DNA of 64,000 nt from DASYTH01 sp045806965 (GCA_045806965.1 JBJMIG010000061.1:23726-87725); one strand, 5' to 3'. Shown: positions 34,577-43,343, counted from the stretch's first letter. Numbers and translations are program-made. The notes: generated from the sequence alone by a model not told the origin.

Positions 34577-35227
34577 ATGTCCTCCGTGGCCGGTGCCGTC
34601 CCGGTTGTCATTCCCCTTGACATCCCGGTTGACATCGGCCGGGACGAGGCCCGTGCGGCAGCCGCGCGGGAACTGTCCGATCCGGCCTACCACACCGCCG
34701 ATCCGTCCGTTGTGGACCGTGTCATCCGGTGGATCCTCGATCGCGTCACGGACGTGTTCGACGGCGTCGCGTCGGTGACCGCGGGCGGCTCGTTCGGGAT
34801 AGTCGTGTTGGCTCTCGTACTGGCGCTTGCCATCGTGGTCGTCCGGTTGCGGTCGGGCCGGATCGTCCGTGGCCGGCGGGTCGCCCCGGTGTTCTCCGGC
34901 GCGCCTCGGACGGCGGAGGACCACCGGCGCGAGGCCGAGGAAGCACTGGCAAGGGGCGAGTTGGGCGTCGCGGTCCGAGAGCGGTTTCGCGCCATTGCCC
35001 GGGATCTCGAGCAGCGCGGCATCCTCGACGAAGTGTCCGGGCGCACGGTCGACGAGATCGCCGGTGCGGCCGGGCGGGCACTGCCGGCCCAGGCAGGCGA
35101 GCTCGCCGGCGCGGCCCGGCTGTTCGACGACGTGGTCTACGGTTCCCGACCGGCCACCGTGGCGGGTTACCGCCGGCTGGAGCGGCTCGACGACGCGGTG
35201 CGGCACACAGTTCCGGTTTCGCGGTGA
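34577..35227 (+). CDS. DUF4129 domain membrane protein
   Basis: 216 residues from ATG 34577. An extracellular N-terminal segment (DEARAAAARELSDPAYHTAD), one membrane helix (FGIVVLALVLALAIVVVRLR) and a cytoplasmic DUF4129 domain: REAEEALARGELGVAVRERF, RAIARDLEQRGILDEVSGRT, RLFDDVVYGSRPATVAGYRR. These proteins occur with MoxR ATPases and DUF58/vWA proteins and often with transglutaminases, pointing to envelope protein maturation. It overlaps the next gene (GTG 35224). Confidence 0.88.
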   Translation: MSSVAGAVPVVIPLDIPVDIGRDEARAAAARELSDPAYHTADPSVVDRVIRWILDRVTDVFDGVASVTAGGSFGIVVLALVLALAIVVVRLRSGRIVRGRRVAPVFSGAPRTAEDHRREAEEALARGELGVAVRERFRAIARDLEQRGILDEVSGRTVDEIAGAAGRALPAQAGELAGAARLFDDVVYGSRPATVAGYRRLERLDDAVRHTVPVSR

Positions 35228-36324
35228 CCCACTCCGTTTCGCCCGACGCGCGCACGATCTGGCGGGCGGCGCGGGCGCCGGCGGCGGTACTGCTGATCAT
35301 CGTCGCGGCCGGGATCGTGATCGCGCTGGTGCGCGGTGGCTCCGATGGCGGGTCGCTCGATCCGCGCTCGACCGCGCCGTCCGGCAGCCGGGCGCTGGCT
35401 CGTCTGCTCCAGGACCAAGGGGTGCGGACCGACTTCGTGGAGACAGCGGCCGCGGCGGACGGCGCGCTCACCGGCGGACCTGCCACGCTGTTGATCAGCC
35501 ATCCGGAGCGGATCGAGCCCGATCGGGTCGCGGCACTCGCCCGGCGCGCCGCGACCGTCGTGCTGGTCGCACCGCCGAAGGAGGTACTGCGCGCGCTCGA
35601 CCTGCCGATGCGCGTGTCCACCGAAGTCGAGGTGCGGGACCGGGCGCCGGACTGTCCACTCGCGACCGCGCGGGCGGCGGGCGTGGCGACCATGGGCGGT
35701 GTCCGGTTCTCCGGGACGGAGGTCTGCTACGGCGGGACGCTCGGGTGGACCGGGCCGGTCACCGTGCTCGGCACCGGGGTCGCGTTCACCAACGACCGGC
35801 TCGACGAGCAGGGCAACGCCGCGCTCACCATGCGGCTGCTCGGCGGGCACGACCGGATCGTCTGGTACGTGCCCTCGTTCGCCGACCGGCCGGCCCGATC
35901 CGAGCGGTCGCTGGTTGACCTGCTGCCCGCCGGCTGGCGGTTCGGACTGATCCAAGTGGTGATCGCGGTGGTCCTGCTCGCGCTGTGGCGGGCCCGCCGG
36001 CTCGGGCCGGTGGTGACGGAGCCGCTGCCGGTTCTGGTGCGCGCCGCCGAGACCGCCGAGGGGCGAGCCGGGCTGTATCGCCGCTCCGGCGCCGCCGGCC
36101 ATGCCGCGGCGGCGCTGCGCCAGGCGACCCGCACGCGCTTGCGCGCCCGCCTCGCGCTACCCGGCGACGCGGAGGCGGGCACCGTCAGCGGCGCGGTCGC
36201 CGCTCGAAGCGGCCGAGGCCCCGCCGAGGTGCATGACCTGCTGTACGGTCCGCCCCCGACGACCGATGCCGCCCTGGTGCGGCTCGCCGACCGGTTGGAC
36301 GCGCTGGAAGCCGAGGTGCGATGA
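35224..36324 (+). CDS. DUF4350 domain membrane protein
   Basis: 366 residues from GTG 35224, overlapping the previous stop. Membrane helix near the N-terminus (APAAVLLIIVAAGIVIALV), then an extracytoplasmic GATase-like DUF4350 region: SRALARLLQDQGVRTDFVET, TLLISHPERIEPDRVAALAR, RIVWYVPSFADRPARS, then a second helix (LIQVVIAVVLLALWRARRLG) and a cytoplasmic tail. The middle of the MoxR cluster; substrate unknown. Confidence 0.87.
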   Translation: MTHSVSPDARTIWRAARAPAAVLLIIVAAGIVIALVRGGSDGGSLDPRSTAPSGSRALARLLQDQGVRTDFVETAAAADGALTGGPATLLISHPERIEPDRVAALARRAATVVLVAPPKEVLRALDLPMRVSTEVEVRDRAPDCPLATARAAGVATMGGVRFSGTEVCYGGTLGWTGPVTVLGTGVAFTNDRLDEQGNAALTMRLLGGHDRIVWYVPSFADRPARSERSLVDLLPAGWRFGLIQVVIAVVLLALWRARRLGPVVTEPLPVLVRAAETAEGRAGLYRRSGAAGHAAAALRQATRTRLRARLALPGDAEAGTVSGAVAARSGRGPAEVHDLLYGPPPTTDAALVRLADRLDALEAEVR

Positions 36325-36360
36325 CCCAGTTTCGCCATGCTGGCCAGGATCTACCCGCAG

Positions 36361-36372
36361 ATCGTATACGAT
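36361..36372. promoter_or_regulatory. Palindrome ATCGTATACGAT, copy 1
   Basis: 12-bp perfect palindrome in the short gap before moxR. With copy 2 (centre to centre 27 bases) and copy 3 inside moxR it forms a set that looks like an operator array. TCGTATACGA fits the T-n-GTATAC-n-A pattern seen for some FadR-type GntR regulators. Confidence 0.55.
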
Positions 36373-36387
36373 ATCCGATGATTGCAC

Positions 36388-36399
36388 ATCGTATACGAT
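36388..36399. promoter_or_regulatory. Palindrome ATCGTATACGAT, copy 2
   Basis: Identical to copy 1 and 10 bases before the moxR GTG start (36409), so binding here would block moxR translation or transcription directly. Confidence 0.55.
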
Positions 36400-36408
36400 G
36401 CGTGATGC

Positions 36409-37404
36409 GTGACAAGCACGGTGCGGATCGGGGGGTTCAGCGTGAGCGATGAGGCGGAGCGTGCCCGGGAGGCGTTGGTCGCACTCCGGGCCGAGGTGGG
36501 CAAGGCCGTTGTCGGGCACGATGCGGCGGTGACCGGGCTCATCGTGGCCCTGCTCTGCCGGGGCCACGTGCTCATCGAGGGTGTGCCCGGCGTCGCGAAG
36601 ACGTTGCTGGTGCGGGCTTTGGCGGCCGCGCTCGACCTGGGCACGACGCGGATTCAGTTCACTCCGGACCTGATGCCCGGTGATGTCACGGGATCGATCG
36701 TATACGATACGCACTCGGCGGAATTCTCGTTCCGCCAGGGCCCGGTGTTCACCAACCTCCTGCTCGCCGACGAAATCAACCGCACCCCGCCGAAGACCCA
36801 GTCCGCCCTGCTCGAGGCGATGGAGGAGCGCCAGGTCTCGGTGGACGGCCGGCCCCGCGCCCTGCCCGACCCGTTCGTGGTGATCGCGACCCAGAACCCG
36901 GTCGAGTACGAGGGCACCTACCCGCTGCCCGAGGCGCAGCTCGATCGCTTCCTGCTCAAGCTCACCATGCCGCTCCCCTCCCGCGAGGAGGAAGTCGGCA
37001 TCCTGCACCGGCATGCCACCGGCTTCGACCCGATGAACCTCGCCGCGGCCGGCGTCACCCCGGTCGCCGGGCCGGCGGAGCTGGCCGCGGCCCGGGCGGC
37101 GGTGCGCACCGTGGCCCTGGCTCCCGAGGTGATCGGCTACGTGGTCGACCTGTGCCGGGCCACCCGCCACTCCCCTGCCGTGCGGCTCGGCGTCTCACCG
37201 CGCGGGGCCACCGCGCTGATGACCGCCGCCCGTACCTGGGCTTGGCTCTCCGGCCGGGACTACGTCACCCCGGACGACGTGAAGACGTTGGCGCGACCGG
37301 CGTTGCGGCACCGCGTCGAGCTGCGCGCCGAGGCCGAGCTGGAAGGGGCCAGCCCGGACGGTGTGCTCGATACCGTCCTGGCCACCGTGCCCGTCCCCCG
37401 CTGA
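36409..37404 (+). CDS. moxR: MoxR-family AAA+ ATPase
   Basis: 331 residues. Walker A GVPGVAKTLLVRALAAAL, Walker B NLLLADEINRTPPKTQSALL with EAMEERQVSVDGRPR, sensor 1 IATQNPVEYEGTYPLPEAQL, sensor 2 region LGVSPRGATALMTAARTWAW. It acts as a chaperone-like ATPase with the adjacent DUF58 (vWA-like) protein to mature or activate envelope or metal-containing enzymes. Start GTG 36409; a GTG at 36442 is an alternative. It shares TGATG with DUF58. Confidence 0.93.
   Translation: MTSTVRIGGFSVSDEAERAREALVALRAEVGKAVVGHDAAVTGLIVALLCRGHVLIEGVPGVAKTLLVRALAAALDLGTTRIQFTPDLMPGDVTGSIVYDTHSAEFSFRQGPVFTNLLLADEINRTPPKTQSALLEAMEERQVSVDGRPRALPDPFVVIATQNPVEYEGTYPLPEAQLDRFLLKLTMPLPSREEEVGILHRHATGFDPMNLAAAGVTPVAGPAELAAARAAVRTVALAPEVIGYVVDLCRATRHSPAVRLGVSPRGATALMTAARTWAWLSGRDYVTPDDVKTLARPALRHRVELRAEAELEGASPDGVLDTVLATVPVPR
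36697..36708. promoter_or_regulatory. Palindrome ATCGTATACGAT, copy 3 (inside moxR)
   Basis: Identical 12-mer within the moxR coding region, encoding part of SIVYDTH, about 309 bases after copy 2. Repressor looping between copies is possible; chance is unlikely in such GC-rich DNA. Confidence 0.45.
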
Positions 37405-38699
37405 TGGCCATCACCGGCCGGGCCGGCCTGCTCGCGCTGCTCGGTGTGCTGGTCGTCGGCGTGGTCGCGCCGTCCCCCGCCGGCCTGCTCCTGGTGGAAA
37501 CCGTTGTGCTGCTGGGAATCCTGGCCGACCTGGCGCTTGCCGGCAGCGTCGCGCCGCTCGGCTTCACCCGGGCCGGCGACACCTCCGCGCGCCTGGGACA
37601 GCCGGCCACGGTCACCCTGACCATCACCAACCCCGGCCGCCGGCCAGTCCGGGGGCCGCTGCGCGACGCCTGGTCGCCGAGCGCCGGCGTCGCCTCCGAC
37701 CGGCACCGGCTCGACGTCCCTGGCGGCGGTCGGACCAGGCTGACCACGCGGCTGCTGCCGACCCGGCGCGGCGACCGCACCGCGCACCTGGTCACGGTGC
37801 GCTCGATCGGCCCGCTCGGACTCGCCGCCCGGCAGGGCTCGCACCGGGTGCCGTGGACGGTGCGGGTGCTGCCGCCGTTCCACAGCCGACGGCATCTGCC
37901 GGCCCGGCTCGCCCGGCTGCGCGAGCTGGACGGCCGCCAGGCGGTGCTGGTGCGCGGCCAGGGCACCGAGTTCGACTCGCTGCGGGAGTACGTGGCCGGC
38001 GACGACGTCCGCTCCATCGACTGGCGCGCCACCGCTCGAGCCACCGAGGTGATGGTGCGCACCTGGCGGCCGGAGCGCGACCGGCACATCCTGCTGGTAC
38101 TCGACACCGGCCGGACCTCCGCCGGCCGGGTCGGCGACGCCCCACGTCTCGACGCCGCCATGGACGCGGCCCTGTTGCTCGCCGCCCTCGCCGCACGCGC
38201 CGGGGACCGGGTGGACCTGATCGCCTACGACCGCAGGTTGCGCGCCTCGGTGCACGGATCGTCGGCGAGCCAGTTGCTGCCCGCCCTGGTCAACGCGATG
38301 GCGCCGATCGAGCCGGAGCTGGCCGAGTCGGACTCCAGGGCGATGGTCACCGAGATTCTGCGCCGGACCCGGCACCGCTCCCTCGTTGTGCTGCTCACCG
38401 GCCTTGACCCGGCACCGCTCGAGCATGGCCTGCTGCCGGTGTTGCCCGCCCTCACCGCCCGGCACCGGCTGTTGCTGGCCGGCGTGGCCGATCCTCGGGT
38501 GGCCGAGATGTCCCGGGGCCGGGGCGAGGTGACCGCGGTGTATCAGGCCGCCGCCGCCGAACGGGCGTTCGCCGAGCGCCGCCACGTCTCGAACCTGCTC
38601 GGCCGCCACGGGGTCGAGGTGGTCGACGCGGTCCCGGACGAGCTGCCACCCGCACTCGCCGATCGCTACCTGGCGCTCAAGGCCGCCGGCCGGTTGTAG
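37404..38699 (+). CDS. DUF58 domain protein (vWA-like MoxR partner)
   Basis: 431 residues from ATG 37404 (one-base overlap with the moxR TGA). Two N-terminal membrane helices (LLALLGVLVVGVVAPSPAGL, LLLVETVVLLGILADLALAG), an immunoglobulin-like segment (ARLGQPATVTLTITNPGRRP) and the DUF58 core: GQGTEFDSLREYVAGDDVRS, IDWRATARATEVMVRTWRPE, HILLVLDTGRTSAGRV, the last being the MIDAS-like vWA strand. Works with MoxR. Confidence 0.9.
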   Translation: MAITGRAGLLALLGVLVVGVVAPSPAGLLLVETVVLLGILADLALAGSVAPLGFTRAGDTSARLGQPATVTLTITNPGRRPVRGPLRDAWSPSAGVASDRHRLDVPGGGRTRLTTRLLPTRRGDRTAHLVTVRSIGPLGLAARQGSHRVPWTVRVLPPFHSRRHLPARLARLRELDGRQAVLVRGQGTEFDSLREYVAGDDVRSIDWRATARATEVMVRTWRPERDRHILLVLDTGRTSAGRVGDAPRLDAAMDAALLLAALAARAGDRVDLIAYDRRLRASVHGSSASQLLPALVNAMAPIEPELAESDSRAMVTEILRRTRHRSLVVLLTGLDPAPLEHGLLPVLPALTARHRLLLAGVADPRVAEMSRGRGEVTAVYQAAAAERAFAERRHVSNLLGRHGVEVVDAVPDELPPALADRYLALKAAGRL

Positions 38700-38723
38700 G
38701 TCCTGGTTCCGGCCGGGCGGAGC

Positions 38724-40781
38724 TCAGTCCACAAGGGACACTTCGACCCGGTTGTCGTGGAAGACCGGGCCGCCGCCCATGTCGGTGTCCCGCTCGTCGG
38801 TGGTGGCGTTGACGCTGGACCCGCCGGTGAGCTTGGCCCAGTACCCCTTGGTGGCGGCGGCGACACCGGGCCGCACCCAGTCGTCCACCGCCACCTCCGC
38901 GACGAACCCGCCGCGGTCGTTGTGCACCCGGACCTGTTCCCCGCCAACGAAGCCCCGCGCGGCGGCGTCGGACGGATGCAGCACCACCTTCGGCGGGCCG
39001 GCCCGGCGGCGCAGTTCGGCGTTGTTGCTGAACTGGCTGTTCAGGAAGTGGTGTGCGGCAGCGGAGATCAGCAGCAGCGGGTAACGCGCGGCAAGCTCGT
39101 CGTCGCACACCTCGGCGGGCGGGAGGTAGCCGGCCAGCGGGTCGAACCCATCGGCGGCGGCGCGCACCGAATAGAACTCGAGCTTACCGGAGGGCGTCGG
39201 AAACCCCTGGGCGAACGGGAGGAACGGCCTCGGCACGGCCAGCCGGACGTGGCCATCGGCGCGCAGCCGATCCAGCGTGATACCCGCCAGCCACGGGTCG
39301 CCCGAGCCGAGCGCCGTCTCGGCCAATTGCTCGTCGCTGTCGTACAGGCTGGGTTCGGTCAGGCCCATCCGCCCGGCCAGGCGGCGAAACACCTCGGTGT
39401 TGGGCAGGCACTCGCCGGGCGGCGCCACCGCGGGCTCGTTCCACGCGAGGTAAAGGTGTCCGTAGCCGGCATGCAGGTCAGCATGTTCGGTCTGCATCGT
39501 CGATGGCAGCACGATGTCGGCACAGTCCACGGTGTCGGTGGGGAACTGCTCGATCACCACGGTGAACAGATCCTCCCGGGACAGCGCCCGGCGCACCGCG
39601 TTCTGGTCGGGCGTGCTGGCGCCGGGGTTGGCGGCCACCACGAAGAGCGCCTTCACCGGCGGATCGTCCACAGTGGACAGGGTATCGGCCAGCCGGGTCA
39701 TGTACAGCGAGCGGACCGGCGCTTGGCGCAGGTCGTCCCGGTACAGCGCGGCCTTGTCCAGTGTGAAGTGCCGGCTGGTCGAATAGGACAGGCCGCCGCC
39801 GGGGCGGTGCCAGTCGCCGGTGACCCCGGGGATGCAGCCAAGCGTGCGCAGTGCGGTGCCACCGCCGGCGTGACGCTGCATGCCCATGGTGGCGCGGATG
39901 GCGGTCGGCCGGGTGGTGCCGATTCGCTCGCCGAGGCGGACGATCTGGTCCACCGGCAGGCCGGTGATCTCGGCGACCTTCCCCGGCGGATACTGCTCGA
40001 TCCGCTCGCGGAACTCCGGCCAGCCCACGGTGTGCGCGGCCAGGAACTCCTCATCCTCGGCACCGAGTCCGACGATCACATTGAGCAGCCCGAGAGCCAG
40101 CGCGGCGTCGGTGCCGGGGACCGGCGCGAGGTGCTCGTCGGCCTGTGCCGCTGTGCGGGTGCGGAGCGGGTCGATGGCCACCACGTGCGCGCCGTCGGCC
40201 CTGGCTGCCTGGATGAACCGCCAGATGTGGTGGCCGGTGGTCAGCGGGTTGGTGCCCCAGAGCAGGATCAGCTTGGCTCTGGCCAGGTCCTCCGGGTCGA
40301 TGCCGGAGGGGGTACCGACACTGTAGGTCAGGCCCGCCGAGCCCGCGGTCGAGCAGATCGTCATCTCGTGCTGAGAGGCGCCGAGCACGTTGAAGAACCG
40401 CCGCCCCGGAGACCCGTTGACGCCCTGGAGGAAGCCGAGGGTGCCGGTGCCCCAGTACGGCCAGATCGCCTCACCGCCGTGCTCATCGACGATGTCGCGC
40501 AGTCGCACCGAGATCTCGTCCAGCGCCTGGTCCCAGCTGATCCGCTCGAACTCTCCCGCGCCTTTCGGGCCGACCCGGCGCAACGGGTGGAGCAGCCGGT
40601 CCGGCGCCGCGGTGTGTTCCAGATACCGGTTGACCTTGGTGCACAGAGCGCCGCGCGTGAACGGGTGGTTCGGGTTCCCGCGCAGTTCGATCGGTGTGCC
40701 CTCGCGCACCGTCACCGTCCAGCCGCAGGTGTCCGGGCAGTCGAGCGGGCACGCTCCCAGCACCGTCAGGTCCGTCGCCAT
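38724..40781 (-). CDS. Molybdopterin-dependent oxidoreductase (DMSO reductase family)
   Basis: 685 residues. An N-terminal [4Fe-4S] site CPLDCPDTC with the fourth Cys in FTRGALCTKVNRYLEHTAAP, then the bis-MGD-binding domains: YWGTGTLGFLQGVNGSPGRR, AKLILLWGTNPLTTGHHIWR, VVAANPGASTPDQNAVRRAL, ADIVLPSTMQTEHADLHAGY and C-terminal molybdopterin dinucleotide-binding domain with HPSDAAARGFVGGEQVRVHN. No Tat signal is seen, so it is cytoplasmic. No electron-transfer or membrane subunit is adjacent. Substrate unknown; formate-dehydrogenase-like or assimilatory relatives share this layout. ATG 40781 chosen; GTG 40787 also possible. Confidence 0.88.
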   Translation of the reverse strand: MATDLTVLGACPLDCPDTCGWTVTVREGTPIELRGNPNHPFTRGALCTKVNRYLEHTAAPDRLLHPLRRVGPKGAGEFERISWDQALDEISVRLRDIVDEHGGEAIWPYWGTGTLGFLQGVNGSPGRRFFNVLGASQHEMTICSTAGSAGLTYSVGTPSGIDPEDLARAKLILLWGTNPLTTGHHIWRFIQAARADGAHVVAIDPLRTRTAAQADEHLAPVPGTDAALALGLLNVIVGLGAEDEEFLAAHTVGWPEFRERIEQYPPGKVAEITGLPVDQIVRLGERIGTTRPTAIRATMGMQRHAGGGTALRTLGCIPGVTGDWHRPGGGLSYSTSRHFTLDKAALYRDDLRQAPVRSLYMTRLADTLSTVDDPPVKALFVVAANPGASTPDQNAVRRALSREDLFTVVIEQFPTDTVDCADIVLPSTMQTEHADLHAGYGHLYLAWNEPAVAPPGECLPNTEVFRRLAGRMGLTEPSLYDSDEQLAETALGSGDPWLAGITLDRLRADGHVRLAVPRPFLPFAQGFPTPSGKLEFYSVRAAADGFDPLAGYLPPAEVCDDELAARYPLLLISAAAHHFLNSQFSNNAELRRRAGPPKVVLHPSDAAARGFVGGEQVRVHNDRGGFVAEVAVDDWVRPGVAAATKGYWAKLTGGSSVNATTDERDTDMGGGPVFHDNRVEVSLVD

Positions 40782-40790
40782 CCACACCCC

Positions 40791-41792
40791 TCAGCCGTCG
40801 CCCGCGTCGATGTCTCCAGTGTGTCCAGCCAGTATGGCCCGCCGGCCGAGCCCGAACACGTAGCCGAGGAACGCCGCCTCGACCAGCACTCCGATGCCGA
40901 TCCGGGCCCAGGTGGGCAGGCCGGACGGGGTCACGAAGGCTTCGATCACGCCGGAGACGAGCAGCACGCCGAACAGGCCGATGGCGACGCCACCGGCCGC
41001 GCGGCCCTGCTTGGCCAGCGCGGCGGACCGGGTGAGTCCGCCGGGGTCGATCACCGTCCAGCCCAGCCGCAGCCCGGTGCCGGCGGCGACGAACAGCGCG
41101 GTCAGCTCGAGCAGGCCGTGCGGCGCGACCAGACCGAGGAAGATGTCGAACCGGCCGGCGACCGCCATCAGGCCGCCGGCAACCCCGAGGTTCGCCGCGT
41201 TCACCGTCAGGATGGCCACCACCGGGATGCCAAGGAGCACCCCGAGCACCAGGCAACCGGCGGCAAGCCAGGCGTTGTTCGTCCACACCTGCGCGGCGAA
41301 CGACGCGGCCGGCGCGGCGGAGTAGTACGACTCGAACTCGCCGCCCGGCGCGGTCAGCGCGCGGATCTCGTCCGGGGCCGCGATCGTGGCCTGGACCTGG
41401 GCGTCGGACGCGACCCAGGCGGCGATCAGCCCGCTGAGCGTGAAGAACCCCAGCGCGGTGGCCAGCCACCACCGTCGGCTGGCATACATCGCGGCGGGCA
41501 GCCCGCGGGCCAGGAAGGTGCCGATCTCACGCCAGCTCTGGCCCGGTGCGCCGGTGACCGCCGAGCGTGCCCTGGCCACCAGCGAGGAGAGCCGGCCGAG
41601 CAGCGCCGGATCCGGTGCGGACGCGCGGGCGATCGACAGGTGCGTGGCCACCCGCTGGTAGAGCAGCACCAGTTCGTCCGCCTCGGGCCCGGCCAGCCGC
41701 CCGCCGCGACGCACCAGCTCACCCAGCCGGTCCCACTCGGCCCGGTGTGCCGCGACGAACACATCGACGTCCACACCGGGCAGCCTAGACAC
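40791..41792 (-). CDS. Stage II sporulation protein M (SpoIIM) family membrane protein
   Basis: 333 residues (alternative start GTG 41774 beginning VDVDVFVAAHRAEWDRLGEL). A soluble helical N-terminus (ADELVLLYQRVATHLSIARA) is followed by about five to six membrane helices, with the SpoIIM signature TNNAWLAAGCLVLGVLLGIP, and VAPHGLLELTALFVAAGTGL. In Bacillus SpoIIM takes part in peptidoglycan hydrolysis during engulfment; in non-sporulating actinobacteria it belongs to RDD/MoxR/DUF58 clusters. Here the molybdo-enzyme gene sits between it and DUF58. Confidence 0.87.
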   Translation of the reverse strand: MSRLPGVDVDVFVAAHRAEWDRLGELVRRGGRLAGPEADELVLLYQRVATHLSIARASAPDPALLGRLSSLVARARSAVTGAPGQSWREIGTFLARGLPAAMYASRRWWLATALGFFTLSGLIAAWVASDAQVQATIAAPDEIRALTAPGGEFESYYSAAPAASFAAQVWTNNAWLAAGCLVLGVLLGIPVVAILTVNAANLGVAGGLMAVAGRFDIFLGLVAPHGLLELTALFVAAGTGLRLGWTVIDPGGLTRSAALAKQGRAAGGVAIGLFGVLLVSGVIEAFVTPSGLPTWARIGIGVLVEAAFLGYVFGLGRRAILAGHTGDIDAGDG

Positions 41793-41807
41793 CGTAACCT
41801 GATCTTC

Positions 41808-41882
41808 GTGTCGGCCAGCCGAACCGCGCGGTACGTGGCGCTGTACCGCGCGCTGGAGACCGACCGGTCAGCACTGTCGGCA
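41808..41882 (+). pseudogene. Possible SAM-methyltransferase N-terminal scrap
   Basis: GTG 41808 opens MSASRTARYVALYRALETDR and then loses coding character. This is the usual start of actinobacterial class I methyltransferases of the leucine-carboxyl-methyltransferase-like type (SRTARYVALYRALE). Only about 24 codons remain. Confidence 0.35.
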
Positions 41883-41884
41883 AG

Positions 41885-42358
41885 GTGCCGCAAAAATCGA
41901 GGTGTCCGGTAACGGTGGATGCTGAGTGGACCGCCTCCGGTCGGCTGCGCGAGATCTCCCACCCGTGGGTGGTGGATCACCTGGCCACGCTGGCTCTCGT
42001 CAACGGTCCGAGCGACGGATCGACGCTCAATCTCAAACCCGTCCGCCACGGGCCACTCAGCATCGGGCTCCTGGAGTTCGCCCGTGGCTTCCACGTCTTT
42101 GTCGGTGACTGTCTACCCAGCTTCGAAATGGATCAGCAGGATCTGAGAGATCAAACGGAATTCGAGGAACTCGTGCTGGCCGCGTTGGAAGGGCGGGTAC
42201 GGATCGAGATGGCGCGTACCCCCCTCGGCTACCGGGCCAGAACCGTCCTGTGGGACTCGTCCAAGTGGACATTCGCACGCGAGCTGGGCGCATCCATGAT
42301 CAGCCTGGGAAAGCGAACCGTCGATTTCTCCCCGTATCGTGACAACCGGTTCGGTTAG
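41885..42358 (+). CDS. Hypothetical protein, 157 residues or slightly less
   Basis: No family recognised. Sequence is soluble and mixed alpha/beta: HPWVVDHLATLALVNGPSDG, GPLSIGLLEFARGFHVFVGD, LRDQTEFEELVLAALEGRVR, ending DFSPYRDNRFG. No good ribosome site: GTG 41885 or GTG 41915 (MDAEWTASGR) could start it. Codon use looks coding but the region is less GC-rich than its neighbours, and it lies between a methyltransferase scrap and xerD, suggesting a recent arrival. Size and charge are compatible with an immunity-type or partner protein, which is speculation. Confidence 0.6.
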   Translation: MPQKSRCPVTVDAEWTASGRLREISHPWVVDHLATLALVNGPSDGSTLNLKPVRHGPLSIGLLEFARGFHVFVGDCLPSFEMDQQDLRDQTEFEELVLAALEGRVRIEMARTPLGYRARTVLWDSSKWTFARELGASMISLGKRTVDFSPYRDNRFG

Positions 42359-42426
42359 CCAGATGAGGAACCCCGCGAGTCTCGCGCTCCAGCAACTGAG
42401 TTGCGCGCTCCAGCAAAGCGGGCGCG

Positions 42427-43338
42427 TCAGTCGCGGGCCCGTGGGTGGGCCGTCGCGTAGATCTCGCGCAGCATGGTCACGGTGACCAGGGTGTAGATCT
42501 GGGTCGTGGTGACCGAGGCGTGGCCGAGCAGCTCCTGGACGACCCGCACGTCGGCGCCGCCCTCCAGCAGGTGAGTCGCGAACGAGTGGCGCAGGGTGTG
42601 GGGGGACACGGTGGTGCTGATTCCGGCGCGGTCGGCGGCCACCTTCAGCGCCTGCCACGCACTTTGCCGAGAGAGCCGCCCGCCGCGCACGTTGAGGAAC
42701 ACCGCCGGGGTGCCGCGTCCGTTCGCGGCCAACCCGGGACGCACCCGCACCAGGTAGGAGTCCAGCGCGGCCAGCGCCGGCCGGCCGATCGGCACCAGCC
42801 GCTGCTTGCCGCCCTTGCCGTCCAACCGTACGGTCCGCTCGCCCGCGTCAAGATCGTCCACGTCGAGCCCGACCGCCTCGGAGATCCGCGCGCCGGTGGA
42901 GTAGAGCAGCTCCAGCAGGGCCCGGTCGCGCAGCGCCGCCGGGCTGTCTCCGGCCGAGGTGTCCAGCAGTCGCAACACGTCATCCACCGGCAGCGCCTTG
43001 GGCAGCCGCCGGGGCGCGGACGGCGGGTGGATCACCCGCGCCGGATCGGTCTGCGCCAATCCTTCGCGGACCGCGAAGCGGTGCAGACCGCGCACCGCGA
43101 CCAGCGCCCGTGCGGCGGAGGACGCGGCCAGCGGCGGATGTTCGGGCGCACCCTCGCGCAGCACGGCGAGGAAACCGGACACCTGCCTCTCGGTGACGCC
43201 GGACAGGTCGGTGACGCCGAGCGCGGCCAGGTGATCGGCGTAACGCCGCAGATCGCGGGCATAGCCGTCCAGGGTGTTGCGGGCGGTGCCCCGCTCCACG
43301 GCGAGATGGTCCAGATACCCGGCGATCACCCCGGTCAC
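42427..43338 (-). CDS. xerD: Site-specific tyrosine recombinase XerD
   Basis: 303 residues from GTG 43338. N-terminal SAM-like domain (YLDHLAVERGTARNTLDGYA, RDLRRYADHLAALGVTDLSG) and catalytic domain with Arg in LLYSTGARISEAVGLDVDDL, Lys in DGKGGKQRLVPIG, H-x-x-R in VSPHTLRHSFATHLLEGGAD, His in ELLGHASVTTTQIYT and the nucleophile Tyr in IYT. With XerC it resolves chromosome dimers at dif. In mycobacteria it follows the NUDIX gene directly (Rv1700-Rv1701); here the amine-catabolic cluster, a TM2 gene and ald lie between. Confidence 0.94.
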   Translation of the reverse strand: MTGVIAGYLDHLAVERGTARNTLDGYARDLRRYADHLAALGVTDLSGVTERQVSGFLAVLREGAPEHPPLAASSAARALVAVRGLHRFAVREGLAQTDPARVIHPPSAPRRLPKALPVDDVLRLLDTSAGDSPAALRDRALLELLYSTGARISEAVGLDVDDLDAGERTVRLDGKGGKQRLVPIGRPALAALDSYLVRVRPGLAANGRGTPAVFLNVRGGRLSRQSAWQALKVAADRAGISTTVSPHTLRHSFATHLLEGGADVRVVQELLGHASVTTTQIYTLVTVTMLREIYATAHPRARD

Positions 43339-43343
43339 CTCGG

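Noticed and set aside
38757..41912. 1,051-residue open frame on the plus strand
   Set aside because: Antisense shadow of the molybdopterin oxidoreductase and SpoIIM genes, which have clear families; the shadow has His/Arg/Gly/Gln-rich nonsense typical of GC-rich DNA.
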